Origin: Marinobacter arenosus
GTDB taxonomy: Bacteria; Pseudomonadota; Gammaproteobacteria; Pseudomonadales; Oleiphilaceae
Length of the DNA stretch: 64,000 nucleotides
Assembly: GCF_019264345.1 (NCBI RefSeq)
Contig: NZ_JAHVAO010000001.1
Coordinates: 3,038,001-3,102,000, forward strand
Reading direction: 5' to 3'
Shown: positions 1 to 7,844 of the stretch, piece after piece
Layout of the letters: every line of letters begins with the position of its first letter
Position numbering within the stretch: the first letter of the stretch is position 1
Translations under genes and position numbers: made by a program
Notes under the pieces: model-generated
Database searches by the model: none
Told to the model about the DNA's origin: nothing
Seen by the model: only the letters and a program-made list of their open reading frames with translations

Positions 1-1
1 C

Positions 2-1615
2 GTTTACGCGCCGGTTCAGCGTGACGGGCACTTGCTGGTGGATGGCGGCGTGGCCAATAACCTTCCGGTCAGCGTGGCCCGTGACATGGGCGCGGACGTT
101 ATCATTGCCGTTGACATCACCGATGCCCTCATGGATTCCGAGGAGCTCAGGGAAGCCTTCTCGGTCGTTGGCCAGCTCACCACCATCATGACCCGGCGCA
201 ACACCGATGAGCAGTTGGCCTTGTTGGGTGACAAAGACGTTCTGATCCGGCCCGACCTGGAAGGTTACAGCTCCGCCGACTTCTACGATGCATTGACGCT
301 GTTTGAACTGGGGGCCACGGCGGCTCGCGAACATGCGGTTGAGCTGAGACCGCTGACCGTCTCGCGGACCGACTGGACAGCCTATAAGGCGCAAAGGGCC
401 TCCCGGGCCTACAGTACGGGGCCGATCGTACGGATACGGATCGAACAGGGCCGGTCCCTGGCCCCCGAGTTCCTGCGGGAGCGGATACAGCAGGAAACCG
501 GCGAACCGCTGGATGTCGAAGTGCTTGAGGAGGATCTGAAACGGATCTACGGTCTGGGTTACTACGAGACCGTCTCCTACTCCCTGGCGCCGTCTCCGGA
601 GGGCACCGTGCTGACAATCCAGGTGCAGGAAAAAAGCTGGGGCCCGAATTATCTGTCCTTCGGGCTCAGTTACGAAGACAACTTCGATGGCGAGAACCGG
701 TTCAATCTGGCCTCCGGCCTGAGAATGACCGAGCTAAATGATCTCGGTGCCGAGTGGCAGACCGGCGTTCAATTGGGCACGGAGCCCTGGGTGCGAACCC
801 AATGGTACCAGCCGTTGGATTACGGCTATAAGCGTTTCCTGGTCGTGGGCGGCGAATACACCCGGGAAACGTTCAGTCTGTACGACGGGGGCACCAGTCC
901 CGTGGCCGAGGTAGACGTCACCTCCCGTCAATTGGACGTTGCCCTTGGCACCGAGCTGGGTGGAAACGCCGAAGCCCGCCTCAAGTACACCCGTGGGTAC
1001 GCGTCCGTCGATGAGCTGGTCGGGCAGCCGCTCGTGCGGGAGGACAACGTCCACCGCGGCGGCATCAGCCTGCAACTGGTGCATGATTCCCTCGATGATT
1101 CCTTCTACCCTCGGCACGGCGCCTTTGCCGGTCTGCGCGGGCGATTGGAGCGGGAAGATCTGGGCTCGGACCGTCACTTCGATTCGGTGACGGCCATGTT
1201 GCTCGGGACCGACAGCTGGCAGGGCTTTAACCTGACGGGGCTGGTCTACGGGACGGCGGTGACCAGCGGCGAGCCGGGTATCGAAAATGCGGTGAGGTTG
1301 GGTGGTTTTCGCCGGCTCTCGGCCTACGCCCCCGGCCAGATCACCGGTGATAACGCCCTGCTGGGATCGGTGTACGCCAGTCAGGCCTTTGGAGGCCCGT
1401 TGATGCCCTGGTTTGCCGGGGCGGGCTTTGAGGCGGGTAACGCCTGGGAGTCCTTTGATCAGGCCAGCTGGAACAATTCCGTGCGCTCCTGGAGTCTGTT
1501 TGCCGGCGTGGATACCTTCCTTGGGCCGGTACAGCTGGCTGCCGCCTACAACAACCGGGACGACTGGACCGCCTACCTGAACATCGGGTTCTCCTACACC
1601 CAGCTGTTCTACTGA
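2..1615 (+). CDS. PlpD-type patatin phospholipase with POTRA and outer-membrane barrel (5' truncated)
   Basis: Open from the window edge in frame 2, so the N-terminal hydrolase region with the GxSxG serine lies outside. The visible part begins near the end of the patatin fold: the DGG motif carrying the catalytic aspartate is at visible residues 14-16, followed by NNLPV and a GADVIIAVD strand. A single POTRA-like segment follows at about residues 140-210 (EEDLKRIYGLGYYETVSY is typical). The rest, to the C-terminal Phe-Tyr, reads as a 16-strand Omp85-type barrel with alternating aromatic strands. This order is that of type Vd autotransporters such as Pseudomonas aeruginosa PlpD, a secreted phospholipase A1-like enzyme. 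The 3' end faces the convergent GntR gene 9 bp away. The family call is firm; substrate and secretion are inferred. Confidence 0.85.
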   Translation, partial: VYAPVQRDGHLLVDGGVANNLPVSVARDMGADVIIAVDITDALMDSEELREAFSVVGQLTTIMTRRNTDEQLALLGDKDVLIRPDLEGYSSADFYDALTLFELGATAAREHAVELRPLTVSRTDWTAYKAQRASRAYSTGPIVRIRIEQGRSLAPEFLRERIQQETGEPLDVEVLEEDLKRIYGLGYYETVSYSLAPSPEGTVLTIQVQEKSWGPNYLSFGLSYEDNFDGENRFNLASGLRMTELNDLGAEWQTGVQLGTEPWVRTQWYQPLDYGYKRFLVVGGEYTRETFSLYDGGTSPVAEVDVTSRQLDVALGTELGGNAEARLKYTRGYASVDELVGQPLVREDNVHRGGISLQLVHDSLDDSFYPRHGAFAGLRGRLEREDLGSDRHFDSVTAMLLGTDSWQGFNLTGLVYGTAVTSGEPGIENAVRLGGFRRLSAYAPGQITGDNALLGSVYASQAFGGPLMPWFAGAGFEAGNAWESFDQASWNNSVRSWSLFAGVDTFLGPVQLAAAYNNRDDWTAYLNIGFSYTQLFY

Positions 1616-1624
1616 CGCTCGGGG

Positions 1625-2302
1625 CTAGGCGCCTTTGCGGTCGTTGGTCGCGATCGCGTCCAGTACCTGCTGGCACTGCTGCATGGCGAAATGGTGCAGG
1701 ATGTTCGCGAGCTTCTCCTCGTCCCGATCCTTGATGGCCTCGATGGATTCCTGCATGTGGGCCAGGTTGTCCTCGAACACGTGGCTGCCACCCTGCTGGA
1801 ACGCCACGAACGCGCACCGCTTGGCCGAGGGCCAGAGGTCATCGATGGCAGCAACGATGAAGTAGTTGTCCGCGTAGGCCAGTGACGCCTTGGTGTACTC
1901 GATGCCCAGCTCAAGAAACGCCATCAGGTCGCGTTTCTCAAAACAGGCCTTCATCTGCGCATACAGTGACTCCAGCCGTTCCATATCGGCCGGCTGCCAT
2001 TGCCGAACGAGCTTACGGCCCGTGTGGGTCAGGTACAGTTCGAGGGTCTCATAAAGGCTGCGCACGAAGTAGTCGTCCAGCGGAGTGACGAATGCCCCTT
2101 TACGTGGAACGTTGCGCACCAGGTGGCGTTTTTCCAACAGCAACAGGCCTTCGCGGATGGAACCATGACTGACGTCCAGTTCCTTGGCCATGGCCCCTTC
2201 ATAGATGCGCTCGCCTGAGCGGAGCTGGCCGAAGGCAATCAGGTTTTCAATGTGGCGGGCGACCTGCTCGGTCAGGGTCTCTCTGGGTCTGAACGCGTTC
2301 AT
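1625..2302 (-). CDS. GntR-family transcriptional regulator, FadR/FCD subfamily
   Basis: A 225-residue protein. The N-terminal winged helix-turn-helix (residues about 10-72) includes the recognition-helix stretch LDVSHGSIREGLLLLEKRHL, typical of GntR regulators. The all-helical C-terminal half (about 85-215) fits an FCD-type effector domain. The ATG at 2302 has no good Shine-Dalgarno sequence, but no better start exists. It lies 95 bp downstream of cls on the same strand, so it could be co-transcribed or have its own promoter. The ligand cannot be told from sequence; related proteins sense small carboxylates or fatty acyl derivatives. Confidence 0.8.
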   Translation of the reverse strand: MNAFRPRETLTEQVARHIENLIAFGQLRSGERIYEGAMAKELDVSHGSIREGLLLLEKRHLVRNVPRKGAFVTPLDDYFVRSLYETLELYLTHTGRKLVRQWQPADMERLESLYAQMKACFEKRDLMAFLELGIEYTKASLAYADNYFIVAAIDDLWPSAKRCAFVAFQQGGSHVFEDNLAHMQESIEAIKDRDEEKLANILHHFAMQQCQQVLDAIATNDRKGA

Positions 2303-2397
2303 GGCTTTTTATCGTTACTGCGTACTGGCTGATTCGTGAAGGCATAGTCGCACAGATGGGCCTGCGGACACCAGTACAGGCGGTTGCCGGGCGATTG

Positions 2398-3828
2398 TCA
2401 GAGCAATGGCGCCAGCAGCCGGATGGCCCGACAGGTCAGGCGGAAGGGGATGGACCGATCCCGGTAATCGCTCTCGCTCATCAGCCGGCAATGTCCGAGG
2501 TCTTCCTCAAGCATGGATTCCACACTGTTGATGAAATGGTGGGCGGTGGTCACCGCGGTAATCTCGAAGTTCAGGCGCATCGATCGATTGTCCATGTTGG
2601 CGGTGCCTACCGCGGCGTAACGGTCGTCCACCAGAATGACTTTCTGATGCATGAAACCGGGCTGGTAGCGGTATATCTGTATGCCGGTTTTGCAGGCCTG
2701 AACGAGATACGAGTAGGCCGCCAGGCCGATCAGCCGGCTGTCCGATTTCTCCGGAATCAGAATTCGTACGTCCACCCCCCGGAGTGCCGCCAGTTGCAGG
2801 GCGTTCATGATCTGAAAATCGGGCACGAAATAGGGCGAGGAAATCCAGAGCCGGTTCCGGGCATTGTTGATGCAGTTCAGGAAGAACAGGGTGCAGGTTT
2901 CCCAATCGTCGGCGGGACCGGTCGGCAACATCAGCACCCGGTCCTCGCCGGCGTTGCCGGACCCCGGTGCCCAGTCCAGTTCCGGGGACTCGTCACTGGC
3001 CCAGTTCCAGTCCTCCAGCCAGCTCAACTGCAGACCGGTCACGGCGGGCCCCTCGATGCGGCAGTGGGTATCGCGCCAGGGTTCCTGGTCGATGGCGGTG
3101 CCCAGGTATTCGTCACCGAGATTGATGCCACCGACGAAGCCGATGGTGCCATCGCAGACCAGCAGTTTGCGGTGATTGCGAAAGTTGATCTGGAATCGTC
3201 GTCGGCGGATGTTGCCGTTGCCAAACGAGGCGATCCTGGCCCCGGCCGCCGCCAGCTGTTTCAGGTAGGTTCGGGGCAGCCAGACGCTGCCGATGTCGTC
3301 GTACAGAAACCAGACTTCCACACCCTGGGCGAGTTTTCGTTCCAGGATGGACTTGATGCGCTGGCCGACCCGATCCGACCGGACGATGTAGAACTCCAGG
3401 AGAATGTAGCGGGTGGCGTTTTCCATGGCCTCGAACAGCGCCGAAAAGGTCGCCTCACCGTCCCGCAACAACGTGCAGTTGTTGCCTTCGGTAAAGGGCT
3501 GGCGGCCGAGCTTGCACAACACCTGGAGTTCGTCGGTGAAGTACTTGTCGGCGGGCGCCGGGATCGATGTGGTCTGCTGCTCAAACCGATTCAGCAGGTT
3601 GGTCAGGGCCTCGTCGCCCATGCGCCGGGCCTTGACGTAGCCTCCGAACCGGTAACGTCCGAACAGCAGGAACATGGGCACCGCCACGTAGGGCAGGCCA
3701 AGGAGGCCGATGATCCAGGCGATGGCGCCCTGGGCGGTGCGGTAGGTCAGCAGGATCCGGTAAATGCAGGTCAGTGCGGCGAGGTACAGCAGGCCAACGG
3801 CCACCGCCACCAGTGAGACGTTCTCCAT
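2398..3828 (-). CDS. cls: Cardiolipin synthase, phospholipase D superfamily
   Basis: A 476-residue inner-membrane enzyme that condenses two phosphatidylglycerol molecules to cardiolipin and glycerol. Two N-terminal membrane helices (about residues 3-25 and 33-56) precede two phospholipase D half-domains. HKD motif 1 has His219, Lys221 and Asp226 (NHRKLLVCDG). HKD motif 2 has His394, Lys396 and Asp401 (MHQKVILVDD). Length and architecture match ClsA-type synthases. The ATG lies 2 bp after the stop of the upstream AraC regulator gene, so the two are almost certainly one transcript, which suggests that regulator bears on membrane lipid composition. Confidence 0.93.
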   Translation of the reverse strand: MENVSLVAVAVGLLYLAALTCIYRILLTYRTAQGAIAWIIGLLGLPYVAVPMFLLFGRYRFGGYVKARRMGDEALTNLLNRFEQQTTSIPAPADKYFTDELQVLCKLGRQPFTEGNNCTLLRDGEATFSALFEAMENATRYILLEFYIVRSDRVGQRIKSILERKLAQGVEVWFLYDDIGSVWLPRTYLKQLAAAGARIASFGNGNIRRRRFQINFRNHRKLLVCDGTIGFVGGINLGDEYLGTAIDQEPWRDTHCRIEGPAVTGLQLSWLEDWNWASDESPELDWAPGSGNAGEDRVLMLPTGPADDWETCTLFFLNCINNARNRLWISSPYFVPDFQIMNALQLAALRGVDVRILIPEKSDSRLIGLAAYSYLVQACKTGIQIYRYQPGFMHQKVILVDDRYAAVGTANMDNRSMRLNFEITAVTTAHHFINSVESMLEEDLGHCRLMSESDYRDRSIPFRLTCRAIRLLAPLL

Positions 3829-3830
3829 GG

Positions 3831-4913
3831 TTATTCGTCCATGTCCGCTTTGGTGCCCGGCTCAGATGCTTCGGGCTCATTGGCCAGGTGGCTGGCCCGG
3901 TACTGGGCCGGCGCCATTCCGGTCCAGCGTTTGAAGGCCCGGCTGAAGGCACTGAGCTCGGAAAATCCCAGCAGGAAAGCGATTTCACCCAGGGCATAGT
4001 GATCGGCGGCAACGTAACGCAGGGCCTTGTCCTTGCGCACCTGTTCGACCAGTTCGTGGAATCCGAGCCCCTCGCGTTTCAGTTTCCGGTACAGGGTCTG
4101 GCGGCTCATATGGCATTGCCGGGCGAGGCTGTCGGCGTCGATCTTGTCCGTGGCCATCTGCTTCGAGATCAGGCGCCGGATCTTGCGGCCGAACGAGCGT
4201 CTGGGCTGCAGGCGCGCCAACACCGCGTTCACCTGTTTCAGGACGGCCGAGTATACGTAGGGATTGCGGCGGGGAATCGGGTGACTGAGGTGGCGGCTGT
4301 TGAACGCCAGGCGGGTCGTGGCGCAGTCAAACCGAACCGGTCCCCCCAGGATCTTTTCGTACTCGTCCGCATAGCTTGGTCGGGGATGGGCGAGCTCAGC
4401 CCACTCGGCGGTGATCTGGGGGTGGATGAAATGCCGGGTCCGGCACAGAGCCGCCGCCAGGGTCCGGTCCATATCCTGTCGGCAATAGTGATGGGGAACA
4501 TCCGGCTGCCAGGTCAGGATGGCCTGCTCGCCGGTCTGCTCGAAGCTCAGGATGACCGATTCGTTGATTAACCGGTGCAGGCGGACGTACTGGGTGACAG
4601 CTTCGCCCAGGGTGTCACAGTTGAAAAAGACGTGGCCGACCAGTCCCATGCGTTCGGGATCAACCACCTGGCCGGCGTGCAGCCCAACGCCGGGGTCGCC
4701 GGTGGCGTGTTCGGCGTAGTCCCAGAGTTGGTAGTGGGCGCTCGCTGGCACCCGGAGGTCCGGGTCTGACAGCGCCTCCAGGCCGAGCCCGACAATCCGT
4801 TCCACACGATCGGGGTCCAGAACCCCCTGGCGCTCGAGGTAGTGAACCAGGGCCAGGGTGCTGGAGGCGGCGACCAGCGGTGTGCTGGCGTTGTCGGACT
4901 GAGCAGGAATCAC
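3831..4913 (-). CDS. AraC-family regulator, PF12625-type (arabinose-binding-like N-terminus)
   Basis: About 360 residues with the GTG start at 4913 (GGGA 9 bases before it). An in-frame TTG at 4988 would add 25 residues, but it lies within TTGACA promoter-like sequence, so I prefer 4913. The N-terminal two thirds resemble the arabinose-binding-like domain of the OruR/ArgR group. The C-terminal part (about 250-335) has the paired helix-turn-helix of AraC proteins, including ARQCHMSRQTLYRKLKREG and the conserved LGFSELSAFSRAFKRWTG. It is translationally adjacent to cls (2 bp gap) and divergent from the small ORF at 5065, either of which may be its target. The effector is unknown. Confidence 0.85.
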   Translation of the reverse strand: MIPAQSDNASTPLVAASSTLALVHYLERQGVLDPDRVERIVGLGLEALSDPDLRVPASAHYQLWDYAEHATGDPGVGLHAGQVVDPERMGLVGHVFFNCDTLGEAVTQYVRLHRLINESVILSFEQTGEQAILTWQPDVPHHYCRQDMDRTLAAALCRTRHFIHPQITAEWAELAHPRPSYADEYEKILGGPVRFDCATTRLAFNSRHLSHPIPRRNPYVYSAVLKQVNAVLARLQPRRSFGRKIRRLISKQMATDKIDADSLARQCHMSRQTLYRKLKREGLGFHELVEQVRKDKALRYVAADHYALGEIAFLLGFSELSAFSRAFKRWTGMAPAQYRASHLANEPEASEPGTKADMDE

Positions 4914-4938
4914 GGTATCGGTCCCGATGGTTAACAAC

Positions 4939-4967
4939 TTTTCATCCACGCTGATACAAAATGTCAA
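4939..4967 (-). promoter_or_regulatory. Candidate sigma-70 promoter for the araC-cls operon
   Basis: On the minus strand there is a perfect TTGACA (4962-4967), a 17-base spacer and a weak TGAAAA -10 element (4939-4944). Transcription from here would start about 20 bases before the GTG at 4913. The -35 is perfect and the -10 matches only half the consensus, so the call is tentative. Confidence 0.35.
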
Positions 4968-5064
4968 GTGGATGAAACAGCCTGTCAACGGTTTGTCATG
5001 CCAACAACGATAGCATTAAGTCATCAGGTTGAAGCAATGGAAAGGTGTTTTCAGGAGGTGTTTT

Positions 5065-5157
5065 ATGGAACAGGAAATTTTCGTACCTCACACTGAGCGC
5101 GAACGGAAAAACGTGATGGCGCTTGCAGAGTATCTGAACAGCATCTTCTACTGCTGA
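5065..5157 (+). CDS. Unrecognised 30-residue small protein with strong RBS
   Basis: A 30-codon ORF starting ATG-GAA-CAG and ending TTC-TAC-TGC-TGA. It is preceded by AGGAGGTG ending 4 bases before the ATG, one of the best Shine-Dalgarno sequences in the window. A strong intrinsic terminator begins 28 bases after the stop, so the unit looks monocistronic. The peptide is charged and polar in its first half (MEQEIFVPHTERERKN) and then forms a short amphipathic or hydrophobic tail ending in Phe-Tyr-Cys. There is no signal peptide, and no runs of regulatory codons as in attenuator leaders. It is divergent from the AraC regulator at 3831-4913. I do not recognise the family; a regulatory or membrane-associated microprotein or a modified-peptide precursor are possibilities. 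Coding status rests on RBS and terminator only. Confidence 0.55.
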   Translation: MEQEIFVPHTERERKNVMALAEYLNSIFYC

Positions 5158-5185
5158 TCAGCCAGGCGTAAAGCCTATGACCTTG

Positions 5186-5211
5186 AAGCCGGGGATTCCC
5201 CGGCTTTTTTT
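5186..5211 (+). terminator. Intrinsic terminator of the 30-residue ORF
   Basis: A 9-bp perfect GC-rich stem (5186-5194 pairing with 5198-5206), a 3-base loop and a run of seven T. It separates the small ORF from the hydrolase gene at 5314. Confidence 0.9.
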
Positions 5212-5313
5212 CGTCTGCGGAATGTCGCCCGCCCTCGCCAACTTGCTCAACAGATTCTCAGTGGTAATGTATCCGCTCGAAACCCGTGAGCCAACCCGGA
5301 GATTTGTCTGCCC

Positions 5314-6111
5314 ATGACCGTAGATCTGAACCACCGCATTACCGGCGAAGGTGCGCCGCTGATTCTGTTGCACGGCCTGTTCGGGTCCCTGGAGAATCTT
5401 GGCGGCATCGCCCGCCGGCTGCAGGACGAGTGGCAGATCCACGCCCTGGACCAGCGTAATCATGGCAGCTCGCCTCACACCGACACCATGGACTATCCGG
5501 CCATGGCGGCCGACGTGATTGCCTATATGGACAGCCAGGGCATCGACCGGGCCAGTATCCTGGGGCATTCCATGGGCGGCAAGGTGGCGATGCAGGTGGC
5601 GTTGCAGGCTCCGGAACGGGTTGAGAAGGTCATCGTGGCCGACATCGCGCCGGTGAGTTACAAACCCCGTCACGATGAGGTCCTGGAGGGACTGAAGAGC
5701 ATCGACCTGACGGGTGTGCGTTCGCGCCAGGACGCCGACACGCTGCTCGCCGAATTCGTGGAGATGCCATCCACCCGGCAGTTCCTGCTGAAAAATCTCG
5801 AGCGGATACCCAGGGAAGAGCAGAGTGAAGGCGGTCCTACCTTTCGCTGGCGCCTGAACGTGCCGGTGATCGATGCCTGTTACGCCAACCTGGCCAGCGC
5901 CCCTGAGGGGAGTCGGCCGTTCGAGGGTCCGGTACTGTTCATCAAAGGCGAGGAATCGGCCTACATCCAGGAAAAACATCGGGACGAGATCCAGCGCCTG
6001 TTTCCGGCGGCCGAGCTTCGCATCATCAAGGGCACGGGGCACTGGCTGCACGCGGAAAAGGCCGATTCGTTCGCGGCCCTGTGCCGGCGTTTTCTGGACA
6101 ATAACCGCTAG
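5314..6111 (+). CDS. Alpha/beta-fold esterase, YbfF-like
   Basis: A 265-residue cytoplasmic hydrolase. It has the oxyanion-hole HGLFGS (residues 20-25), the DQRNHGSS loop typical of YbfF, and the nucleophile elbow GHSMGG with Ser86. The catalytic histidine is in GTGHWLH near residue 246. Length equals the family's usual 255-265 residues. YbfF esterases act on short acyl esters or acyl-CoA in vitro; the physiological substrate is unclear. GGAG lies about 12 bases before the ATG. It stands alone between the upstream terminator and the next gene 100 bp downstream. Confidence 0.85.
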   Translation: MTVDLNHRITGEGAPLILLHGLFGSLENLGGIARRLQDEWQIHALDQRNHGSSPHTDTMDYPAMAADVIAYMDSQGIDRASILGHSMGGKVAMQVALQAPERVEKVIVADIAPVSYKPRHDEVLEGLKSIDLTGVRSRQDADTLLAEFVEMPSTRQFLLKNLERIPREEQSEGGPTFRWRLNVPVIDACYANLASAPEGSRPFEGPVLFIKGEESAYIQEKHRDEIQRLFPAAELRIIKGTGHWLHAEKADSFAALCRRFLDNNR

Positions 6112-6211
6112 GCGTTGGCGCGAACGGCATTTTCAAGCCTTGGGGGCGGTCTGCTAAGGTTAACCCAATGCGGCGAAATGCATCGGACACGAAAACAGGC
6201 GGACATGGTCT

Positions 6212-7300
6212 ATGAAATGGTTGATGGTGGGAGTGCTGATCCTGTTTTTGCTGCTGGGCAGCTTTCTCCTGACACCGTCGCCCATTGACAGCAAGGCCTG
6301 GCAACCGCCGGCTCCTCCCCCTTTAACTGGCCCGCTGGCCCCCAATGAGCGGCTTCGTCTGGCCGACCTCCTCGCCCGCGGCCAGGTCTATGGCCCCGAA
6401 GACACCACGGTAAGCTCGGACGGCGTGGTCTACTCCGGAACCCAGGATGGCCGGATCATTCGCCTGTTTCCGGACGGTCGGGTGGAAACCTGGCTTCAGA
6501 CCGGGGGGCGGCCACTTGGCATGGTGTTTGACCGCAACGGCAACCTGATCGTGGCCGATGCCTGGAAGGGGCTGCTGTCCATCGCGCCGGATAAGACCGT
6601 GACGGTGCTGGCTCGCGAGGCAGAGGGCACACCGTTCCGGTTCACGGACGACGTCGACATTGCCCCGGATGGCCGGATCTACTTTACCGACGCCAGCTCC
6701 CGGTTTCAGCAGCCGGACTACCGCCTGGACCTGCTCGAAATGCGTCCCCATGGCCGACTGTTGCGATACTCGCCCCGGCTTGGCAAGGCTGAGGTTTTGT
6801 TGGGCAACCTGCATTTCGCCAATGGCGTCGCCGTGTCGCCGGATGGCTCGTTCGTGCTGGTGAACGAAACCTGGAAATACCGAATCCTGCGCTACTGGAT
6901 CCAGGGGCCCAAGGCCGGGCAGGCAGAGGTGTTTGCGGACAACCTTCCCGGGTTTCCGGACAACCTGGCGGTGGATCGGGACGGCCGGTACTGGGTGGCG
7001 TTTCCCACCCTCCGCAATTCCCAGGTGGATGCCCTGCACCGCACGCCCTGGCTCAAGGATCTCGTGGCCAAGCTGCCCGACAGCCTGAAACCGACGCCTC
7101 AGGAATATGGCCTGGTGGTCGCGTTCAATCGCGACGGCGAGGTGATCACCAGCCTGCACGATACCAAGGGCACTCACCTGCAGGAAATCACCTCAGTGAA
7201 TCCGCACGATGGCTACCTATACTTTGGTTCACTTCACAACGATCGCATCGGACGGATACCGTTACGGGCCATTCCCGGTCTCGGAGACGACGAAGCATGA
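6212..7300 (+). CDS. Membrane-anchored SMP-30/strictosidine-synthase-like beta-propeller
   Basis: 362 residues. One N-terminal hydrophobic helix (about 3-21) probably anchors the protein with the propeller in the periplasm. The rest has repeated beta-propeller blades with DGR/DRNGN turns (SDGVVYSGTQDGRI, FDRNGNLIVADAW, APDGRIYFTDASSRF) characteristic of the SMP-30/gluconolactonase/APMAP group. Members include lactonases and arylesterases as well as proteins without known activity. The stop overlaps the start of the thioesterase gene (ATGA at 7297-7300), so the two are translationally coupled. The substrate cannot be predicted. Confidence 0.8.
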   Translation: MKWLMVGVLILFLLLGSFLLTPSPIDSKAWQPPAPPPLTGPLAPNERLRLADLLARGQVYGPEDTTVSSDGVVYSGTQDGRIIRLFPDGRVETWLQTGGRPLGMVFDRNGNLIVADAWKGLLSIAPDKTVTVLAREAEGTPFRFTDDVDIAPDGRIYFTDASSRFQQPDYRLDLLEMRPHGRLLRYSPRLGKAEVLLGNLHFANGVAVSPDGSFVLVNETWKYRILRYWIQGPKAGQAEVFADNLPGFPDNLAVDRDGRYWVAFPTLRNSQVDALHRTPWLKDLVAKLPDSLKPTPQEYGLVVAFNRDGEVITSLHDTKGTHLQEITSVNPHDGYLYFGSLHNDRIGRIPLRAIPGLGDDEA

Positions 7301-7770
7301 CAGACCAAGGCGCGATTCAGTGGGATCTGCCAGATCCGTTTACCCTCGATATCACCGTGAGGGATGAAGACACGGATCGCCTGGGTCATGCCAACAATGT
7401 GGTCTATGTTCGCTGGCTCGAGGACGTGAGCTGGGCCCATATCGAGAGCCTGGGGATGACCTGGGACCTGCACGAGGCCACCGGCAAGGCCATGGCAATC
7501 ACCCGCACGGAGATCGACTACCTGGCGTCCGCCAACGCCGGTGACCGGCTGATTCTCGGCACCTGGCTGACCGGTTATGACGGCCGCTTGCGTTCGTCCC
7601 GCCAATTCCAGCTGGTACGTCCGGCCGATGGCAAAACGCTGGTGCGGGCGCTGTCGACACACGCCTGTGTGAACATGAAAACCCAGCGTCCATCCCGGGC
7701 TCCCAGAGAGTTTGCCGAGATCCTCGGGGCGGCTGTCGTCGCCGGAGGTCGGGGCCTGCCCGCCGATTGA
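7297..7770 (+). CDS. Acyl-CoA thioesterase, hotdog (4HBT) fold
   Basis: 157 residues with the hotdog-thioesterase signature: DTDRLGHANNVVYVRWLED near residues 26-44, where the Asp and His/Asn positions match YbgC/FadM-like enzymes, followed by the long helix. It would hydrolyse acyl-CoA to free acid and CoA in the cytoplasm. The start overlaps the preceding propeller gene by 4 bp (ATGA), which fixes the start and implies coupled translation. Acyl chain preference is not visible. Confidence 0.85.
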   Translation: MTDQGAIQWDLPDPFTLDITVRDEDTDRLGHANNVVYVRWLEDVSWAHIESLGMTWDLHEATGKAMAITRTEIDYLASANAGDRLILGTWLTGYDGRLRSSRQFQLVRPADGKTLVRALSTHACVNMKTQRPSRAPREFAEILGAAVVAGGRGLPAD

Positions 7771-7844
7771 ATCACCTTTGCGGGCATCTTCTGCTAGTCT
7801 GAATTGAATCCGTTGTCCGTTACCACCGTTGTCCGGAGACCACC

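Noticed and set aside
4914..4988. TTG start adding 25 residues to the AraC regulator
   Set aside because: The extension covers a TTGACA -35 element and has no RBS; GTG at 4913 has GGGA upstream.
5065..5157. 30-residue ORF as a PqqA-type RiPP precursor
   Set aside because: Only a loose E..Y spacing resembles PqqA; there is no radical-SAM PqqE or other maturase nearby.
5065..5211. 30-residue ORF plus hairpin as an attenuator for the 5314 hydrolase
   Set aside because: No runs of regulatory codons and no visible anti-terminator pairing; an independent unit is simpler.
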